64,000 bases of DNA from Candidatus Nitrososphaera gargensis Ga9.2 (GCF_000303155.1 NC_018719.1:558001-622000), one strand, 5' to 3'. Numbered from the stretch's first letter, positions 9,081-18,435 are shown. The notes: generated by a model from the sequence alone, not told the origin. Numbers and translations are program-made.

Positions 9081-9088
9081 CTTATATT
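9081..9088 (+). promoter_or_regulatory. TATA box of the P-II gene
   Basis: CTTATATT centred 26-27 bases before the ATG at 9111. This spacing predicts a leaderless or nearly leaderless transcript and rules out the TTG at 9087, which lies inside the box. Confidence 0.6.
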
Positions 9089-9110
9089 GCAACTTTATTT
9101 ACAACGAGAC

Positions 9111-9458
9111 ATGAAGCGTGTAGAGGCAATCATAGCTGCTGAGAAGGTTAGCGCTGTTAACGAAGCTCTGAAAAAGGCCGGTGTGGGCGGGGCGACGATC
9201 CTTGACGCAAAGGGTCGAGGCAAGGGCGAAAAGCCTCAGGTCCAGACCGGCAGGGGAACAAAAAGGCTCGCTGCAGAATTTTCGGTTAGAGCTAACGTCA
9301 TGACCGTGGTTGAGGATTCGGAAGTCGAGAAGGTGATCAAGGCCATACTCGATACCGCAAGCACGGGCTCTGCCGGTGACGGCAAGATATTCGTCTCCAC
9401 AGTCACCGAAGCGATCGACATTGGAACGAAAAAGCGCGGCCAGACGGCCGTCGTATAA
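9111..9458 (+). CDS. P-II family nitrogen/energy signalling protein
   Basis: 115 residues, the normal P-II length. The start MKRVEAII is the standard first beta strand, the T-loop region is GRGKGEKPQVQTGRGTKR, and the B-loop TGSAGDGKIFV plus the C-terminal RGQTAV complete the ATP/ADP and 2-oxoglutarate site. The tyrosine uridylylated in enteric bacteria is absent, so control is likely by ligand binding alone. No amtB or glnA lies beside it, so its partner cannot be named. It forms trimers in the cytoplasm in all known cases. Confidence 0.92.
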   Translation: MKRVEAIIAAEKVSAVNEALKKAGVGGATILDAKGRGKGEKPQVQTGRGTKRLAAEFSVRANVMTVVEDSEVEKVIKAILDTASTGSAGDGKIFVSTVTEAIDIGTKKRGQTAVV

Positions 9459-9467
9459 CCTAACCTA

Positions 9468-10901
9468 TTATTTTTTAAAGAATTTTTTAGTTTCTCCAAG
9501 CGTCAGCACCTCTGCTGCCGCCACCCTTACCACCACAGGCAGGTCGCACACTGCCTTGCCTATTGCCAGGCAGTGGCGCTGGGGCAGCGTCCGCACTATG
9601 GACCGGATAGTGTCGCTGTCTGCCAGTGAAACCCTTGCTATCTTTTCAAGGTCGCCGTCGTTTGTAAAGTTGAACAGGAAAATGTTATCGACCTGCCTGT
9701 AGATGCTGTCGCTTATCGCATCAGGCTGGTTGGTAATAAAAGTGGTATAGACACCAAAATGCCTCATGCGGGTGATAATGTCCTCCCAGTATGTGTCGCG
9801 AATGTAGAGGTGCGCCTCTTCTGCAAAGAGGAAGATCGGCGGGATGATCTGCCGCTCAAGCAAGTCTACAAGCTTGCTCAGTACCAGCTCGACTACCATC
9901 CTGCGCACAGTGGGCGAGACTTCGCCCATGTTGATCACAAGCGCCGCCCCTCCGCCCCCGGCAGAGATCACGTCCTCAAACCGCAGGCCGCTGTCGCCAA
10001 ACAGGCGTGATGACTGGATGACGTGATATCTTGAAACTAGTGCGTCGCGCACAAGCTCGTTTATGTTCCAAGTGTTGACGGCATTTCCTATCGCGTCTAT
10101 TGAAAGCGACTGCTTGTTTTCAAGCCAGTCCCATATGCGGAAGAATTCGCGAAGCGACGCCGCGGGCATATCAAGCGCGTTTTTCAGCATTCCAGACACC
10201 GCCCCCTTGCCGCAGTAATTGAGGGTGAACCTCAGCGTCTTGCCCGGCTCAAGCACCTTGACCTGCCGGTGTATTGCCGAAGGCGTGCCATCGCGGTTCC
10301 ACCCAAGGCCGCTGTACTCATTGTTCAGGTCGAAAATGACTACGAAAGCGCCGTGCTGCACCAGCGTCTTGACCAGCATCTTTGACAGGTGAGACTTACC
10401 CGATTCTTTCTTGCCAGTAATGATTGTGAGCTTGCCGTCCAGATCTTCGGCATAGATCTCAAACTCTTCGCTGTCGCCTGTCCTTCCAAGCGGGATCGGG
10501 AATATGCCGCGCCTACCAAGGAACGAATCCAACTCTTTCATGGCAAGCCGCCTTATCTTTGATTCTACCCTTGATGGAAGCCATGTGACATCGCTTGATA
10601 GTTTTCCATCCTTAACAGAAGCCCTTATCTTGGCTCGAAATATCCGCGCGTCTCTTACCAAGCGCGACAGGCTGCCGATGTTGAGCGGATCATGCAGGTT
10701 CTCCACGCTTGAAGCATTGACCACTTCTTCCTTGACGATGTCTTCGATCAGTGCCTGCGACGACAGGTATTCCTCGTCGTAAACCTGCACTATCATGCTC
10801 CTGCTCCTGTCCTCGATCAGTAGATAGTCGCCCTTTGCGGCCGAGTCCTCCTTCATTGCAAGCAGCAGCAATTCGTTTGCGTTCTTTGATAGGATCTTCA
10901 T
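9468..10901 (-). CDS. herA: HerA-type DNA translocase ATPase
   Basis: 477 residues. An N-terminal beta (HAS-barrel-like) region is followed by a FtsK-HerA ATPase core with Walker A TGKKESGKSH (about 162), Walker B PIFLFAEEAH (about 350), and the sensor segment TTFITNQPDAI. HerA forms a hexameric ring that pumps DNA for NurA during end resection. The ATG at 10901 overlaps the nurA stop (ATGA), which decides the start. Mre11-Rad50, often next to this pair in other archaea, is not in the window. Confidence 0.93.
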   Translation of the reverse strand: MKILSKNANELLLLAMKEDSAAKGDYLLIEDRSRSMIVQVYDEEYLSSQALIEDIVKEEVVNASSVENLHDPLNIGSLSRLVRDARIFRAKIRASVKDGKLSSDVTWLPSRVESKIRRLAMKELDSFLGRRGIFPIPLGRTGDSEEFEIYAEDLDGKLTIITGKKESGKSHLSKMLVKTLVQHGAFVVIFDLNNEYSGLGWNRDGTPSAIHRQVKVLEPGKTLRFTLNYCGKGAVSGMLKNALDMPAASLREFFRIWDWLENKQSLSIDAIGNAVNTWNINELVRDALVSRYHVIQSSRLFGDSGLRFEDVISAGGGGAALVINMGEVSPTVRRMVVELVLSKLVDLLERQIIPPIFLFAEEAHLYIRDTYWEDIITRMRHFGVYTTFITNQPDAISDSIYRQVDNIFLFNFTNDGDLEKIARVSLADSDTIRSIVRTLPQRHCLAIGKAVCDLPVVVRVAAAEVLTLGETKKFFKK

Positions 10902-11917
10902 ACTGAGATCGACCCCAAGAGCATGCTGCGGATGTCGTCTGCCGCAAGCTCTGTCACGTCGTAGCTGTTCAGCACATGGCTCCTCAGGCAAGTCATGTCT
11001 GTGCTTGTAAAGGTAGAGATGTAGTGGGCAAGCCTCAGGGTCTCCGGGTAGCCGCCTGCCACTGGGTCGTTTCCAAGCAGCATGCCAAGCGCCTCGGTCC
11101 TATTGCCCACAATGTCGGCGCGAAGGATTGGGCTGTTCTTTTCAAGCTTGACCATCGAGTTGCTTCCAACCGTGTTCCTGATCAGGCCCTTGATTATCAT
11201 GTCGACTTCGATGTATGCCGGCCCGGGCACCTTTGTCAGCGGGGCGGCCGCCCTCTCAAGCACCTTGAGTCTCGTTCCCTTGCTAATCCCGATCATCATG
11301 TTCTTGCGGAGGACGCAACTTTCGGCTATCTTGCCAAGGCTGCGCTCCCTGTCCTCAAACACTGATGCCTTGAGCGAACCGTCCACTAGGATTATCGAGT
11401 TTGTGAAATGACTTGCAAGCTCTTTCTGCACTGCCCTCTCTGCTCGCACCCTTATCAGCCTCTTTGCAAAGTCGTCATCTAAAAGCACGAGCTTTGCCAG
11501 TCGATCTTCAAGATCAGAATCTCGGATCGTGCTTTCGCTCAGGTAGAACAGGACAGGGCCGATCTTGAAGTGCATGAGTGCGCGGCCGGCATACGCCGTT
11601 GCAATGCCACATTTTATCGCATAGAGACTGCCCTCCTCGGTCTCGGCCAGTTTGACGCTGCTAGAGTCAATCGCAGCCACAAGCGCGTTCTCTTTTATGG
11701 GCCGGATAGTGGTCACCGTCGTGGCTGCACTATAGGAGTTGGATCTCAGTCCCCATCCGTCAACCGGTATCATTTTCTTGTCGTCGCAGCTGAACACTAT
11801 TTTTTTGCCCTTGAGCTCGTCAAGCTTGGGCGCGAGACAATTGCTCACCGACTCGACTATGCCGAGGTCGCCGAGGCTCAGGCTGGCGTGAAAAAGAGGA
11901 TTTAATTGTGTGGCCAT
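10898..11917 (-). CDS. nurA: NurA 5'-3' nuclease
   Basis: 339 residues from the ATG at 11917. The RNase H-like NurA fold shows AIDSS near residue 80 and ILVDGSL near 177, the two conserved Asp motifs that bind Mn. It works with HerA, encoded next with an ATGA overlap, to resect double-strand breaks for homologous recombination. An A/T box (about 11945-11955, reading TTAATATAATTG on this strand) sits about 30 bases upstream and faces the divergent gene at 12026. Confidence 0.9.
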   Translation of the reverse strand: MATQLNPLFHASLSLGDLGIVESVSNCLAPKLDELKGKKIVFSCDDKKMIPVDGWGLRSNSYSAATTVTTIRPIKENALVAAIDSSSVKLAETEEGSLYAIKCGIATAYAGRALMHFKIGPVLFYLSESTIRDSDLEDRLAKLVLLDDDFAKRLIRVRAERAVQKELASHFTNSIILVDGSLKASVFEDRERSLGKIAESCVLRKNMMIGISKGTRLKVLERAAAPLTKVPGPAYIEVDMIIKGLIRNTVGSNSMVKLEKNSPILRADIVGNRTEALGMLLGNDPVAGGYPETLRLAHYISTFTSTDMTCLRSHVLNSYDVTELAADDIRSMLLGSISV

Positions 11918-12025
11918 GTTGGTCAACAATAACTGCGGGCACAATTATATTAATATTGCGCAACATGAACAATATGGTCAGCAACAGGTTTATCAATAGC
12001 ATGTTGAGGGGTATATTTAAGAAGT

Positions 12026-12520
12026 ATGGGAGATCGCCCCCCTGAGGAAGTCAAGATAAAGCTAAAGCATGGCGAGTGGGAGGTCGAGATAACCTGCGTT
12101 GAGAGCAGGGTCAAGCAGGTGGTAGAAAACGTGCTGTCCAGCCTCGACACTGCCAAGATAGTGGGGCCGGCGATCCAAGGCCAGTTTGATGAACTGCGAC
12201 GGGAGATAGAGTCGCTGAAGCTTCGGCCCGCAATAGTAGAACCAAGATCGGATGAGCAAAAGGTACCGACCAAGGGCGGCATGACGTGCCGGGGGCTGCT
12301 TGAAAGCCTTTGGGTTGAAGGCTACTTTGGCTCTGAAAGGTCGCTTGGCGAAGTGCATGAAGAGCTGTCAAGGAGGGGATACAACTACGACAGGACGGCC
12401 GTGTCGCATTCGCTTACAGACATGGTGCGCGAAAACATCCTGACAAGGATTGGCACAATGCGCAACTACCGCTACATACAGAAAAGGCCGCCGTCCAATG
12501 ACGCTGCTACTGCTGCCTGA
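12026..12520 (+). CDS. Hypothetical protein with small beta domain and C-terminal winged helix
   Basis: 164 residues. The N-terminal 35 residues (VKIKLKHGEWEVEITC) look like a small beta unit, followed by a helix and linker, then a winged-helix-like part (about 90-155; SLGEVHEELSRRGYNYDRTAVSHSL and a wing near RNYRYIQKR). It resembles in layout the convergent gene at 12507-13016, with which it overlaps tail to tail by 14 bases. A DNA-binding role is inferred. It is divergent from nurA, so the two may share a control region. Confidence 0.7.
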   Translation: MGDRPPEEVKIKLKHGEWEVEITCVESRVKQVVENVLSSLDTAKIVGPAIQGQFDELRREIESLKLRPAIVEPRSDEQKVPTKGGMTCRGLLESLWVEGYFGSERSLGEVHEELSRRGYNYDRTAVSHSLTDMVRENILTRIGTMRNYRYIQKRPPSNDAATAA

Positions 12521-13016
12521 CCTTTTTTGCTATCGTAGAATTGAGCCAGTGGATGCCTGCAGTGGTTATCCTGTATTTTGTCGGCTCTTTTTCGTCGCGG
12601 GCGACATGACCGGCCTTGACCATTTCAGATATCCTAGAGCTTATCGATTTCGGGTTGAGCGCGGTGGTTGCGTGCATTTCTGCCACCTGCATCGCGTCAT
12701 CCTGTAGCCTGCCAAGGTCCTTTGCAATCTTGGCCGCGACCAGCTGCAATGCCACAACATCCTTGTCTGACAGTCTGGTGTCAGAGTCCGATATAACGCG
12801 CGGGCCTTCTGGGGTTATCTTGATTAGATGCGAATACGCCTCGACGAGCTCTTGTGCCGAATAATTGAGGGAGATCTTTTTTGCCAGATCCATCGATGGC
12901 ACCTGCTTTGATAGAAAGCTCATGACAGAAGCCATTACGGACTCGGCAGAGCCGCTGAACTGGACCTTTACGTCGCCCACAGTCACAATAACGTTTACGT
13001 TTTCAGCTTGGCTCAT
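12507..13016 (-). CDS. Hypothetical protein with small beta domain and C-terminal winged helix
   Basis: 169 residues. It starts with VNVIVTVGDVKVQFSG, a beta unit followed by a helix (SVMASVMSFL), and has a C-terminal winged-helix-like part (ALNPKSISSRISEMVKAG, wing TKYRITTAGIHWL). The same two-part design as the convergent neighbour suggests related DNA-binding proteins. The sequence ACCGAATATTCCA lies about 80-95 bases upstream and is nearly shared with the promoter of the winged-helix gene at 8607-8933. Confidence 0.75.
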   Translation of the reverse strand: MSQAENVNVIVTVGDVKVQFSGSAESVMASVMSFLSKQVPSMDLAKKISLNYSAQELVEAYSHLIKITPEGPRVISDSDTRLSDKDVVALQLVAAKIAKDLGRLQDDAMQVAEMHATTALNPKSISSRISEMVKAGHVARDEKEPTKYRITTAGIHWLNSTIAKKVRQQ

Positions 13017-13405
13017 TTCGCTTCTACTACAAGAAAGTGGCGGCCTATATATTGAATTCGGAAATTAGTGATGCTTGTGTACCTTGGAATAATCTGGAAT
13101 ATTCGGTACTATGCACTGGTAAATGTTGTTGTTGAATTCCATGCCAGACCAATTTCCTTCTTCTTACGCCTTCTTTTGTAAAGAAGGCATGTGATGAGTA
13201 GCAATATCTCAGTGAATATCATACTGCCAAGAGATCAAGAATTCAAGATTCCACCAGTCATTCATGATGTTTCCCCGACGCTACATGAGAGACCTACTAC
13301 CATTCCATGCAGAATGGAAAATTATGGCAAACCATCCTTTTCCACTCGCCCAAGCTCTAAAACTGAAGATTAGGTGGAAAATAGTGAACAAAAAGTTTCC
13401 ATAAG
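13017..13405. other. Intergenic region with one strong hairpin
   Basis: No convincing gene. It holds the promoter of the leftward gene and a perfect 9-bp hairpin at 13168-13188 (GCCTTCTTT, loop TGT). A 60-codon frame at 13191-13373 has no family features and unusual composition, so I do not call it. Confidence 0.5.
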
Positions 13406-13917
13406 CTAATTACTGATGCCAAAAAGCTCTATATTTAGAATATGAATCAGAGCCCATAAACTCCCAACTCCAAGAAGCACGTAGTGGTTGCCAGAGGCGT
13501 AAAAGGGAAGCCAAACAATAGTGCTTCTTCTATCGGGCCTGCAGACAATGCATCAAATAAAGTCAACAGAAGATTCGGAGTTTCGTAGAAAGGATCAAGC
13601 TCTTCAATTAAAATCGTTTCTCCGATGCCAAAAGCAAATCCAATACTGTGATAGAACAAGCCCATCTTTAACAGATGCTTTATGGACGTCTGACGGAATT
13701 TTGAAAGCCACGTTCTAAGATGAAAATCACTCATATAGCTTTTATCTTGGAATGGGGTATCAGCTAGAACAATATGCTCTGCAGTCTGGAATGATTTTAG
13801 CTTCCTTTCAAATCTAATTGTTATTACAACCAGCAAAACTGCAAGTGAAGTAACAATAGCAATGAGCGTTATATTACGCGCTAACAGTTCTGTAAAAGAT
13901 AAAGAGCTCGACTCCAT
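13406..13917 (-). pseudogene. CPBP-family intramembrane protease, frameshifted and truncated
   Basis: Starting at ATG 13917, hydrophobic segments lead to AGPIEEALLFGFPF, the glutamate motif of CPBP (CAAX-like) proteases. The frame then ends at 13447. In the next frame the sequence continues as GNHYVLLGVGSLWALIHILNI, matching GNAYSVLVTGAVWVAMHLLN of the neighbour at 14138-14770, so one frame change at about 13480 broke the gene. After this His motif it stops at 13406, before the second His motif of the family. It is a dead paralogue of the next gene. Confidence 0.75.
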
Positions 13918-14137
13918 TTCTTGTCCTGATGTAAGACGGTATAATAGAGACTGTGAGTGCAGACATGTTTGTTCTACAAGATTATGATGGTTAGGACTCA
14001 CGTGATAATCTACCCCTTGTGGTCTTTGTGAGCTTTCACAACTTTTTGTCGTTAATAATAGGTGCATGTGATAACAGAGTACATACTAGATTCGATGAGA
14101 CTGTTAGATTGAGAGATTACCCTATGGTTGACACAAG

Positions 14138-14770
14138 TTACACAGCCAGACGCTGCCGCTCCTTGCCCTCCTTTCTTTTGTAGAGAACATAGGTCGCACC
14201 AATCAAGGCTGCAGACAGACCAATACTTATCACAGTAGTGTTTGCGTCACTGTCAATTGCCGTGCACGTGAATTCGCCTGCAGAACACCCGGCGGCGAAG
14301 AAAATGCCGTTCCAAGCCGAGTGTGTTACTACTGAAAACCAGCCCTTGCCGCTGACCCACGTCCGCAGGCTGAAAAAGAGTGACGGTAGCACAAAGAGCA
14401 GGTTGCCAAATGCAAGGCTGTTGACGGAAAGCGTGTCAGTGTTGAGCAGATGCATCGCGACCCACACCGCCCCAGTGACAAGGACCGAGTAAGCATTGCC
14501 AAAGATGTAGAATGGGATCCCGAAAAATGTTGTCTCTTCAAGCGGCCCTGCGGCAAGCACGCCAGAGAGCGACCGTGGGATGCTTGGCTCTTCATGATCA
14601 GGCAGCGCTTGCTCTATTATTGCAGAGCCTACAAGCAGCAGTCCGATCCCTATTCCATGGTAAAATAGCAGCATCTTTGTGAGGTAGCCGATCGAGGTGC
14701 GCCTGTACCTTGACAGCCACGACCTAGGGTGCATGTCAGCCTTTTCATCAGCGAATCTCCCTCCTGCCAA
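14138..14770 (-). CDS. CPBP-family intramembrane metalloprotease
   Basis: 210 residues with about six membrane segments. Three active-site motifs are visible: GPLEETTFFG (paired Glu), AMHLLN (His) and VVTHSAWNG (His). Members cleave or process membrane proteins; in bacteria some serve in self-immunity to peptides. The substrate here is unknown. It lies beside a broken paralogue, which shows a local duplication. The C-terminus ends in a basic tail (KRKEGKERQRL). Confidence 0.85.
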   Translation of the reverse strand: MAGGRFADEKADMHPRSWLSRYRRTSIGYLTKMLLFYHGIGIGLLLVGSAIIEQALPDHEEPSIPRSLSGVLAAGPLEETTFFGIPFYIFGNAYSVLVTGAVWVAMHLLNTDTLSVNSLAFGNLLFVLPSLFFSLRTWVSGKGWFSVVTHSAWNGIFFAAGCSAGEFTCTAIDSDANTTVISIGLSAALIGATYVLYKRKEGKERQRLAV

Positions 14771-14821
14771 CCGGCATTACGGTGCTGCAAAACATCTAAA
14801 GAACGTTTCTCACACTCTATT

Positions 14822-15148
14822 CTACTGCATCCAGTCTTCCCATGCCGATGCGTATCGCTGTACCAGCGCGCGGGCTTGCGGCGACAGGTTCGCCGATTTT
14901 TCCACCTGCGCAAGGCAGTCAACGAACAGCTTCAGCGGGCTTGGCACGCGCTCTAGCGCCATCATATCTTTGTCGCATTCTTCCACTATCCTGTCGACGT
15001 TTTCCTGATACAATTTTGACACTGCGTCAAGGAAGCTCTTGATCTCGCCTGCCAGCACCGACTGGTCGGCAAGCTGCCTTTCAATGCTTGCAGAATTGAC
15101 TGAAAGGGATTCCATGTAAATGTCTCTTGTGGATTTGGGCTTGTACAT
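14822..15148 (-). CDS. Hypothetical helical protein upstream-coupled to gatE
   Basis: 108 residues, predicted helical, no membrane segment. It begins 5 bases after the gatE stop on the same strand, so it is probably the last gene of the gatD-gatE transcript. I recognise no family. A helix near residues 30-65 (KSFLDAVSKLYQENVDRIV) could form a coiled coil. Confidence 0.65.
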   Translation of the reverse strand: MYKPKSTRDIYMESLSVNSASIERQLADQSVLAGEIKSFLDAVSKLYQENVDRIVEECDKDMMALERVPSPLKLFVDCLAQVEKSANLSPQARALVQRYASAWEDWMQ

Positions 15149-15153
15149 ATTAT

Positions 15154-17052
15154 TTATTTGACCAGCTTTTGCAACTTGTCCCTTACCATTGCGTTTATCT
15201 TTTGGCCGTCGGCCTTGCCCCTGTACTCTGCCATGGCTCTCCCCATAAGAGCGCTCTGTGCGTTCATGCCTTTTTCCTTTACTACTGCCATGTTGTCGCT
15301 TATTATCCTGTCAAGCCCCCTGCTCAGCTCATCGTCGCTTATTGAAGCAACGCCTGCTATCTTGATCGCCTCGTCGATATTCTTGACCTCCTTTTTCATC
15401 AGCTTTTCAAAAATGATGTTGACGGATTCTTTGGCTATTGCGCCGGCGTCAAGCCTGGCAAATACGTCCTTGATGATGTCGTCTGTCAGCACTGATGGGT
15501 CAAGTCCCTGCCTTTGCAGGCTGGTTATGTCTTCGGTCAATTTCGACGCGACAAACGTTGGCTGCACCTTTGTTGTGCCGGCAATTTCTTCAAACACACC
15601 AAGGTAGTCAGAGTCAAAGATCTGGCTTGCCAGCTTTTTGTTAAGGCTGTATTTCTTGGCAAGGCCGTCCACTATCTCATCCCACGACCTAGGGACCTTT
15701 TCTTCAAGTGCCTTCAGCATCGAGTCCGTGATGGGGATAGTCGGGATGTCCGTCTCAGGGTACATCCTGGCAGCGCCCGGCCTCGGCCTCAAAAACACCG
15801 TCTTGCCGTCAGGGGTGGCCGCCCGCGTTTCTGCAGGCACGCCGTCAACTGCAGCCTGGAGCCGGCGGATTATCGCATCTGAGGCAAACCCTACCTTGTC
15901 CTTTGGGCCGCCAACTATGACGAAGGCGTCGCTGCTGCCTGCCTGCAGCCTTGACCTGACTGCCGCGACTTCTTGCTCTGTTATCCCATAGTTTGGAAGC
16001 TCGTCAGAGTGGAACACGCCGTCCAGATCGTAGAACCTGACAAGCTTGCCAAGCTCCTTCCCTATCCTGATGTCCTGGTACGGCTCGTAGCCGATCATAC
16101 CTGCAAACTCCGGCACCCTTATCGCCCTGAACAGCCCTCCGCCGTCTAGGATCTTTTTCACGATCTTTGACTGGGCCTTGCCCAGAATGTCCGTGACATC
16201 TTCGATCCTGTCGCCTACCTTGCTTACATCGACTTTTCTCTCCTTCAATTTCTCGGCAATTACTATCAGGCCGTGCTGCCTCTGCATCTCGTGCTCGATT
16301 ACCTTGACCAGTTGGTCCAGCTGCTGGACGCCCTTGACCTCTACTACGGCGCCGTTCTGCACCGAGACGTTCACATCCTGCCTGATGCTGCCAAGCCCGC
16401 GGGCAACCCGCTTGCTCGCGCGGAGAAGTCTGCCCAGAGTGAGGGCAACCTGCATTATCTCGTCAGGCTTGCCTGTCACCGGCTCTAACGCAATCTCCAC
16501 AAGCGGCACGCCCAGCCTGTCGAGGCCAAACTTGCGAACCCCCTTGTCGTCGCCTATCAGCTTGGCGGCGTCCTCTTCAAGGCAGATGCTCTGCACACTC
16601 ACCCTCTTGCCTGCAACGTCAAGGTAGCCGCCAGACGCGACCAGCATCGTGCGCTGGAATCCGGTGGTGTTCGAGCCGTCGATTACAAGCTTGCGCATAA
16701 CATGCACTTCGTCCATCACCTTGGAGTGGAGCGCCAGCGAAAATATGAGTGCGATCTCGAGCGCCTCCCTGCTTACGTCGTGTGGCGGCTCCTCGTCAGC
16801 TTCTACCAGGCAGCTTGATCCAAGGGCCGCATGATACTCAACGGTGCGCATCTTGCTAAATTCAAACATCGCCGCCGGGTCATATGCTCCAAGCTCACTC
16901 TGGGTCGGGCGCAGTTTCCGAACAAACGAATGATCATATTTCTGTGCCTCTTCGCAGCTGCAGTTGCAAAAGAGCTTGCTCTTTGTTGCCAGCTGCTGGT
17001 GTATCTCAAAGCCGACCTTGAGGTCAAGAGATGCGGGGTCGATTGTTGTCAC
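15154..17052 (-). CDS. gatE: Glutamyl-tRNA(Gln) amidotransferase subunit E
   Basis: 632 residues, the archaeal GatE length. GatB/E-type start KVGFEIHQQL, then LEEDAAKLIG, LVEIALEP and RQDVNVSV motifs of the kinase/amidotransferase core. The AspRS-like inserted GAD domain (about 270-410) and a C-terminal YqeY-like helical tail follow. GatE phosphorylates the Glu on misacylated tRNA(Gln) and transfers ammonia to it. It works with GatD, encoded just upstream on the same strand with a 45-base gap. Confidence 0.96.
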   Translation of the reverse strand: MTTIDPASLDLKVGFEIHQQLATKSKLFCNCSCEEAQKYDHSFVRKLRPTQSELGAYDPAAMFEFSKMRTVEYHAALGSSCLVEADEEPPHDVSREALEIALIFSLALHSKVMDEVHVMRKLVIDGSNTTGFQRTMLVASGGYLDVAGKRVSVQSICLEEDAAKLIGDDKGVRKFGLDRLGVPLVEIALEPVTGKPDEIMQVALTLGRLLRASKRVARGLGSIRQDVNVSVQNGAVVEVKGVQQLDQLVKVIEHEMQRQHGLIVIAEKLKERKVDVSKVGDRIEDVTDILGKAQSKIVKKILDGGGLFRAIRVPEFAGMIGYEPYQDIRIGKELGKLVRFYDLDGVFHSDELPNYGITEQEVAAVRSRLQAGSSDAFVIVGGPKDKVGFASDAIIRRLQAAVDGVPAETRAATPDGKTVFLRPRPGAARMYPETDIPTIPITDSMLKALEEKVPRSWDEIVDGLAKKYSLNKKLASQIFDSDYLGVFEEIAGTTKVQPTFVASKLTEDITSLQRQGLDPSVLTDDIIKDVFARLDAGAIAKESVNIIFEKLMKKEVKNIDEAIKIAGVASISDDELSRGLDRIISDNMAVVKEKGMNAQSALMGRAMAEYRGKADGQKINAMVRDKLQKLVK

Positions 17053-17097
17053 TGGGCTAGAATTTCACTTAAACATGTATTAAGTATTGCCTATTGT

Positions 17098-18435
17098 CTA
17101 TATTGGGATGCTTGAAGAGATCTCGTTCGCAAGGTTTTCCTGCATCGTCTTTTTTGGGTCCTTGCTATTTGCAAGCGCCCACATTGCCTTTACCGTGGCA
17201 GTCTCGGATATCATGTCTGACAGCGGCACCACACCTATGTCAAGCAGGTCCCTGCCGGTGTCATAGACAGTCATCCTTATCCTGCCCCATATGCACTGCG
17301 ATGTCATGCAGACCATCATTCCTGAATCAACCACCTTCCTGAGAGCGGGAAAGCATTCCTTGCTCACGTGCCCAAGCCCTGTGCCTTCCAGAATTATTGC
17401 CCTGTAGCCGGCCTTGGCCGCATGCTCGATCAGGCTTGGGTCAAAGCCGGGGTGGTACTTTAGCAGCGCGACCTTGCCGTCAAACTTAGTCTTTACTGTT
17501 GCAAGGCTGCCGCTGCCTTCGGATCTCTTTGCCAGCTTGATCTCGCTCTTCTGCATCTCTATAGTATTGTTCCTGACAAGCGCGACCGGCGTCACATCTA
17601 TCGATTCAAAGGCGTCGCGCCTGCTCGTATGGTTCTTTCTCACCCTTGTCCCGATATGGCAGGCTATCGCATCGTCTGACGTGCTGGCGTGCATCGCCAC
17701 AAACACGCCAGCGTACTCTGATTTTGCAGCAAATACTGTAGCTCCAAGCAGGTTCAGCGCAGCGTCAGAGGAGGGCCTGTCAGAAGACCTCTGCGCGCCA
17801 ACCAGCACCACCGGGATCGGTAGGTCCTGAAGGGCAAAAGAGAGCGCGGCCGCTGTGTAGTGCATTGTGTCCGTGCCATGCGACACTACAACGCCGCGAT
17901 ATCTGCCGCTCCTTACTTTTTCAGCCACCTTGTCTGCTATCATTGTCCAGTGATCCGGCCTTAGGTTCTCGCTGTATTCGCTCAGCAGCACTTCGGGGTC
18001 TATCGAGGCATGATTTGCAAGCTCGGGCACTGACGCATATAGTTCAGAGGCGGAAAGGGCCGCGTGTACGCCTCCTGTCCTGTAGTCTATCTTGCTTGCA
18101 ATCGTGCCGCCGGTGCTTATCAGCGCGATCCTTGGCAGGCCCTTGTCCTCAGTGGTTTCTGGAGCCCTAGCGGTTGTGGCCGCCGGCTCGCTTTTTTGCA
18201 ACTTTGTTATCGACTTTATCCTGCCGACTTGGATGCCGGTGTTGTAGCCGCTCTTTAGTTTGATTACAATGTAATCTTCACTGGCAGACTCATAGCGTGG
18301 CATCAGGACTCCGGACATCTCACCATCGTTGGTAGCGACCTTAACATTATCGCCAACCTCCACGCCATGCTTTAATAACAGCTCAAGGCCGGCTCCCCTG
18401 TAACCACTGCCACTACTTTCTCGCTTTGCCAACAC
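17098..18435 (-). CDS. gatD: Glutamyl-tRNA(Gln) amidotransferase subunit D (asparaginase type)
   Basis: 445 residues. An N-terminal beta domain (about 20-75; VGDNVKVATNDGEMSGVL) is followed by an L-asparaginase-like domain with STGGTIASK (about 108) and VVSHGTDTMHYTA (about 188), the two threonine motifs. GatD frees ammonia from Gln and passes it to GatE. The start used is GTG at 18435; TTG follows at once. Together with gatE this shows the organism makes Gln-tRNA by the two-step archaeal route. Confidence 0.95.
   Translation of the reverse strand: MLAKRESSGSGYRGAGLELLLKHGVEVGDNVKVATNDGEMSGVLMPRYESASEDYIVIKLKSGYNTGIQVGRIKSITKLQKSEPAATTARAPETTEDKGLPRIALISTGGTIASKIDYRTGGVHAALSASELYASVPELANHASIDPEVLLSEYSENLRPDHWTMIADKVAEKVRSGRYRGVVVSHGTDTMHYTAAALSFALQDLPIPVVLVGAQRSSDRPSSDAALNLLGATVFAAKSEYAGVFVAMHASTSDDAIACHIGTRVRKNHTSRRDAFESIDVTPVALVRNNTIEMQKSEIKLAKRSEGSGSLATVKTKFDGKVALLKYHPGFDPSLIEHAAKAGYRAIILEGTGLGHVSKECFPALRKVVDSGMMVCMTSQCIWGRIRMTVYDTGRDLLDIGVVPLSDMISETATVKAMWALANSKDPKKTMQENLANEISSSIPI

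Noticed and set aside
13168-13188. Hairpin GCCTTCTTT-TGT-AAAGAAGGC as a TnpB right end
   Set aside because: No tnpB remnant next to it and no TAGTTCAC-type end; kept only as an unexplained hairpin.
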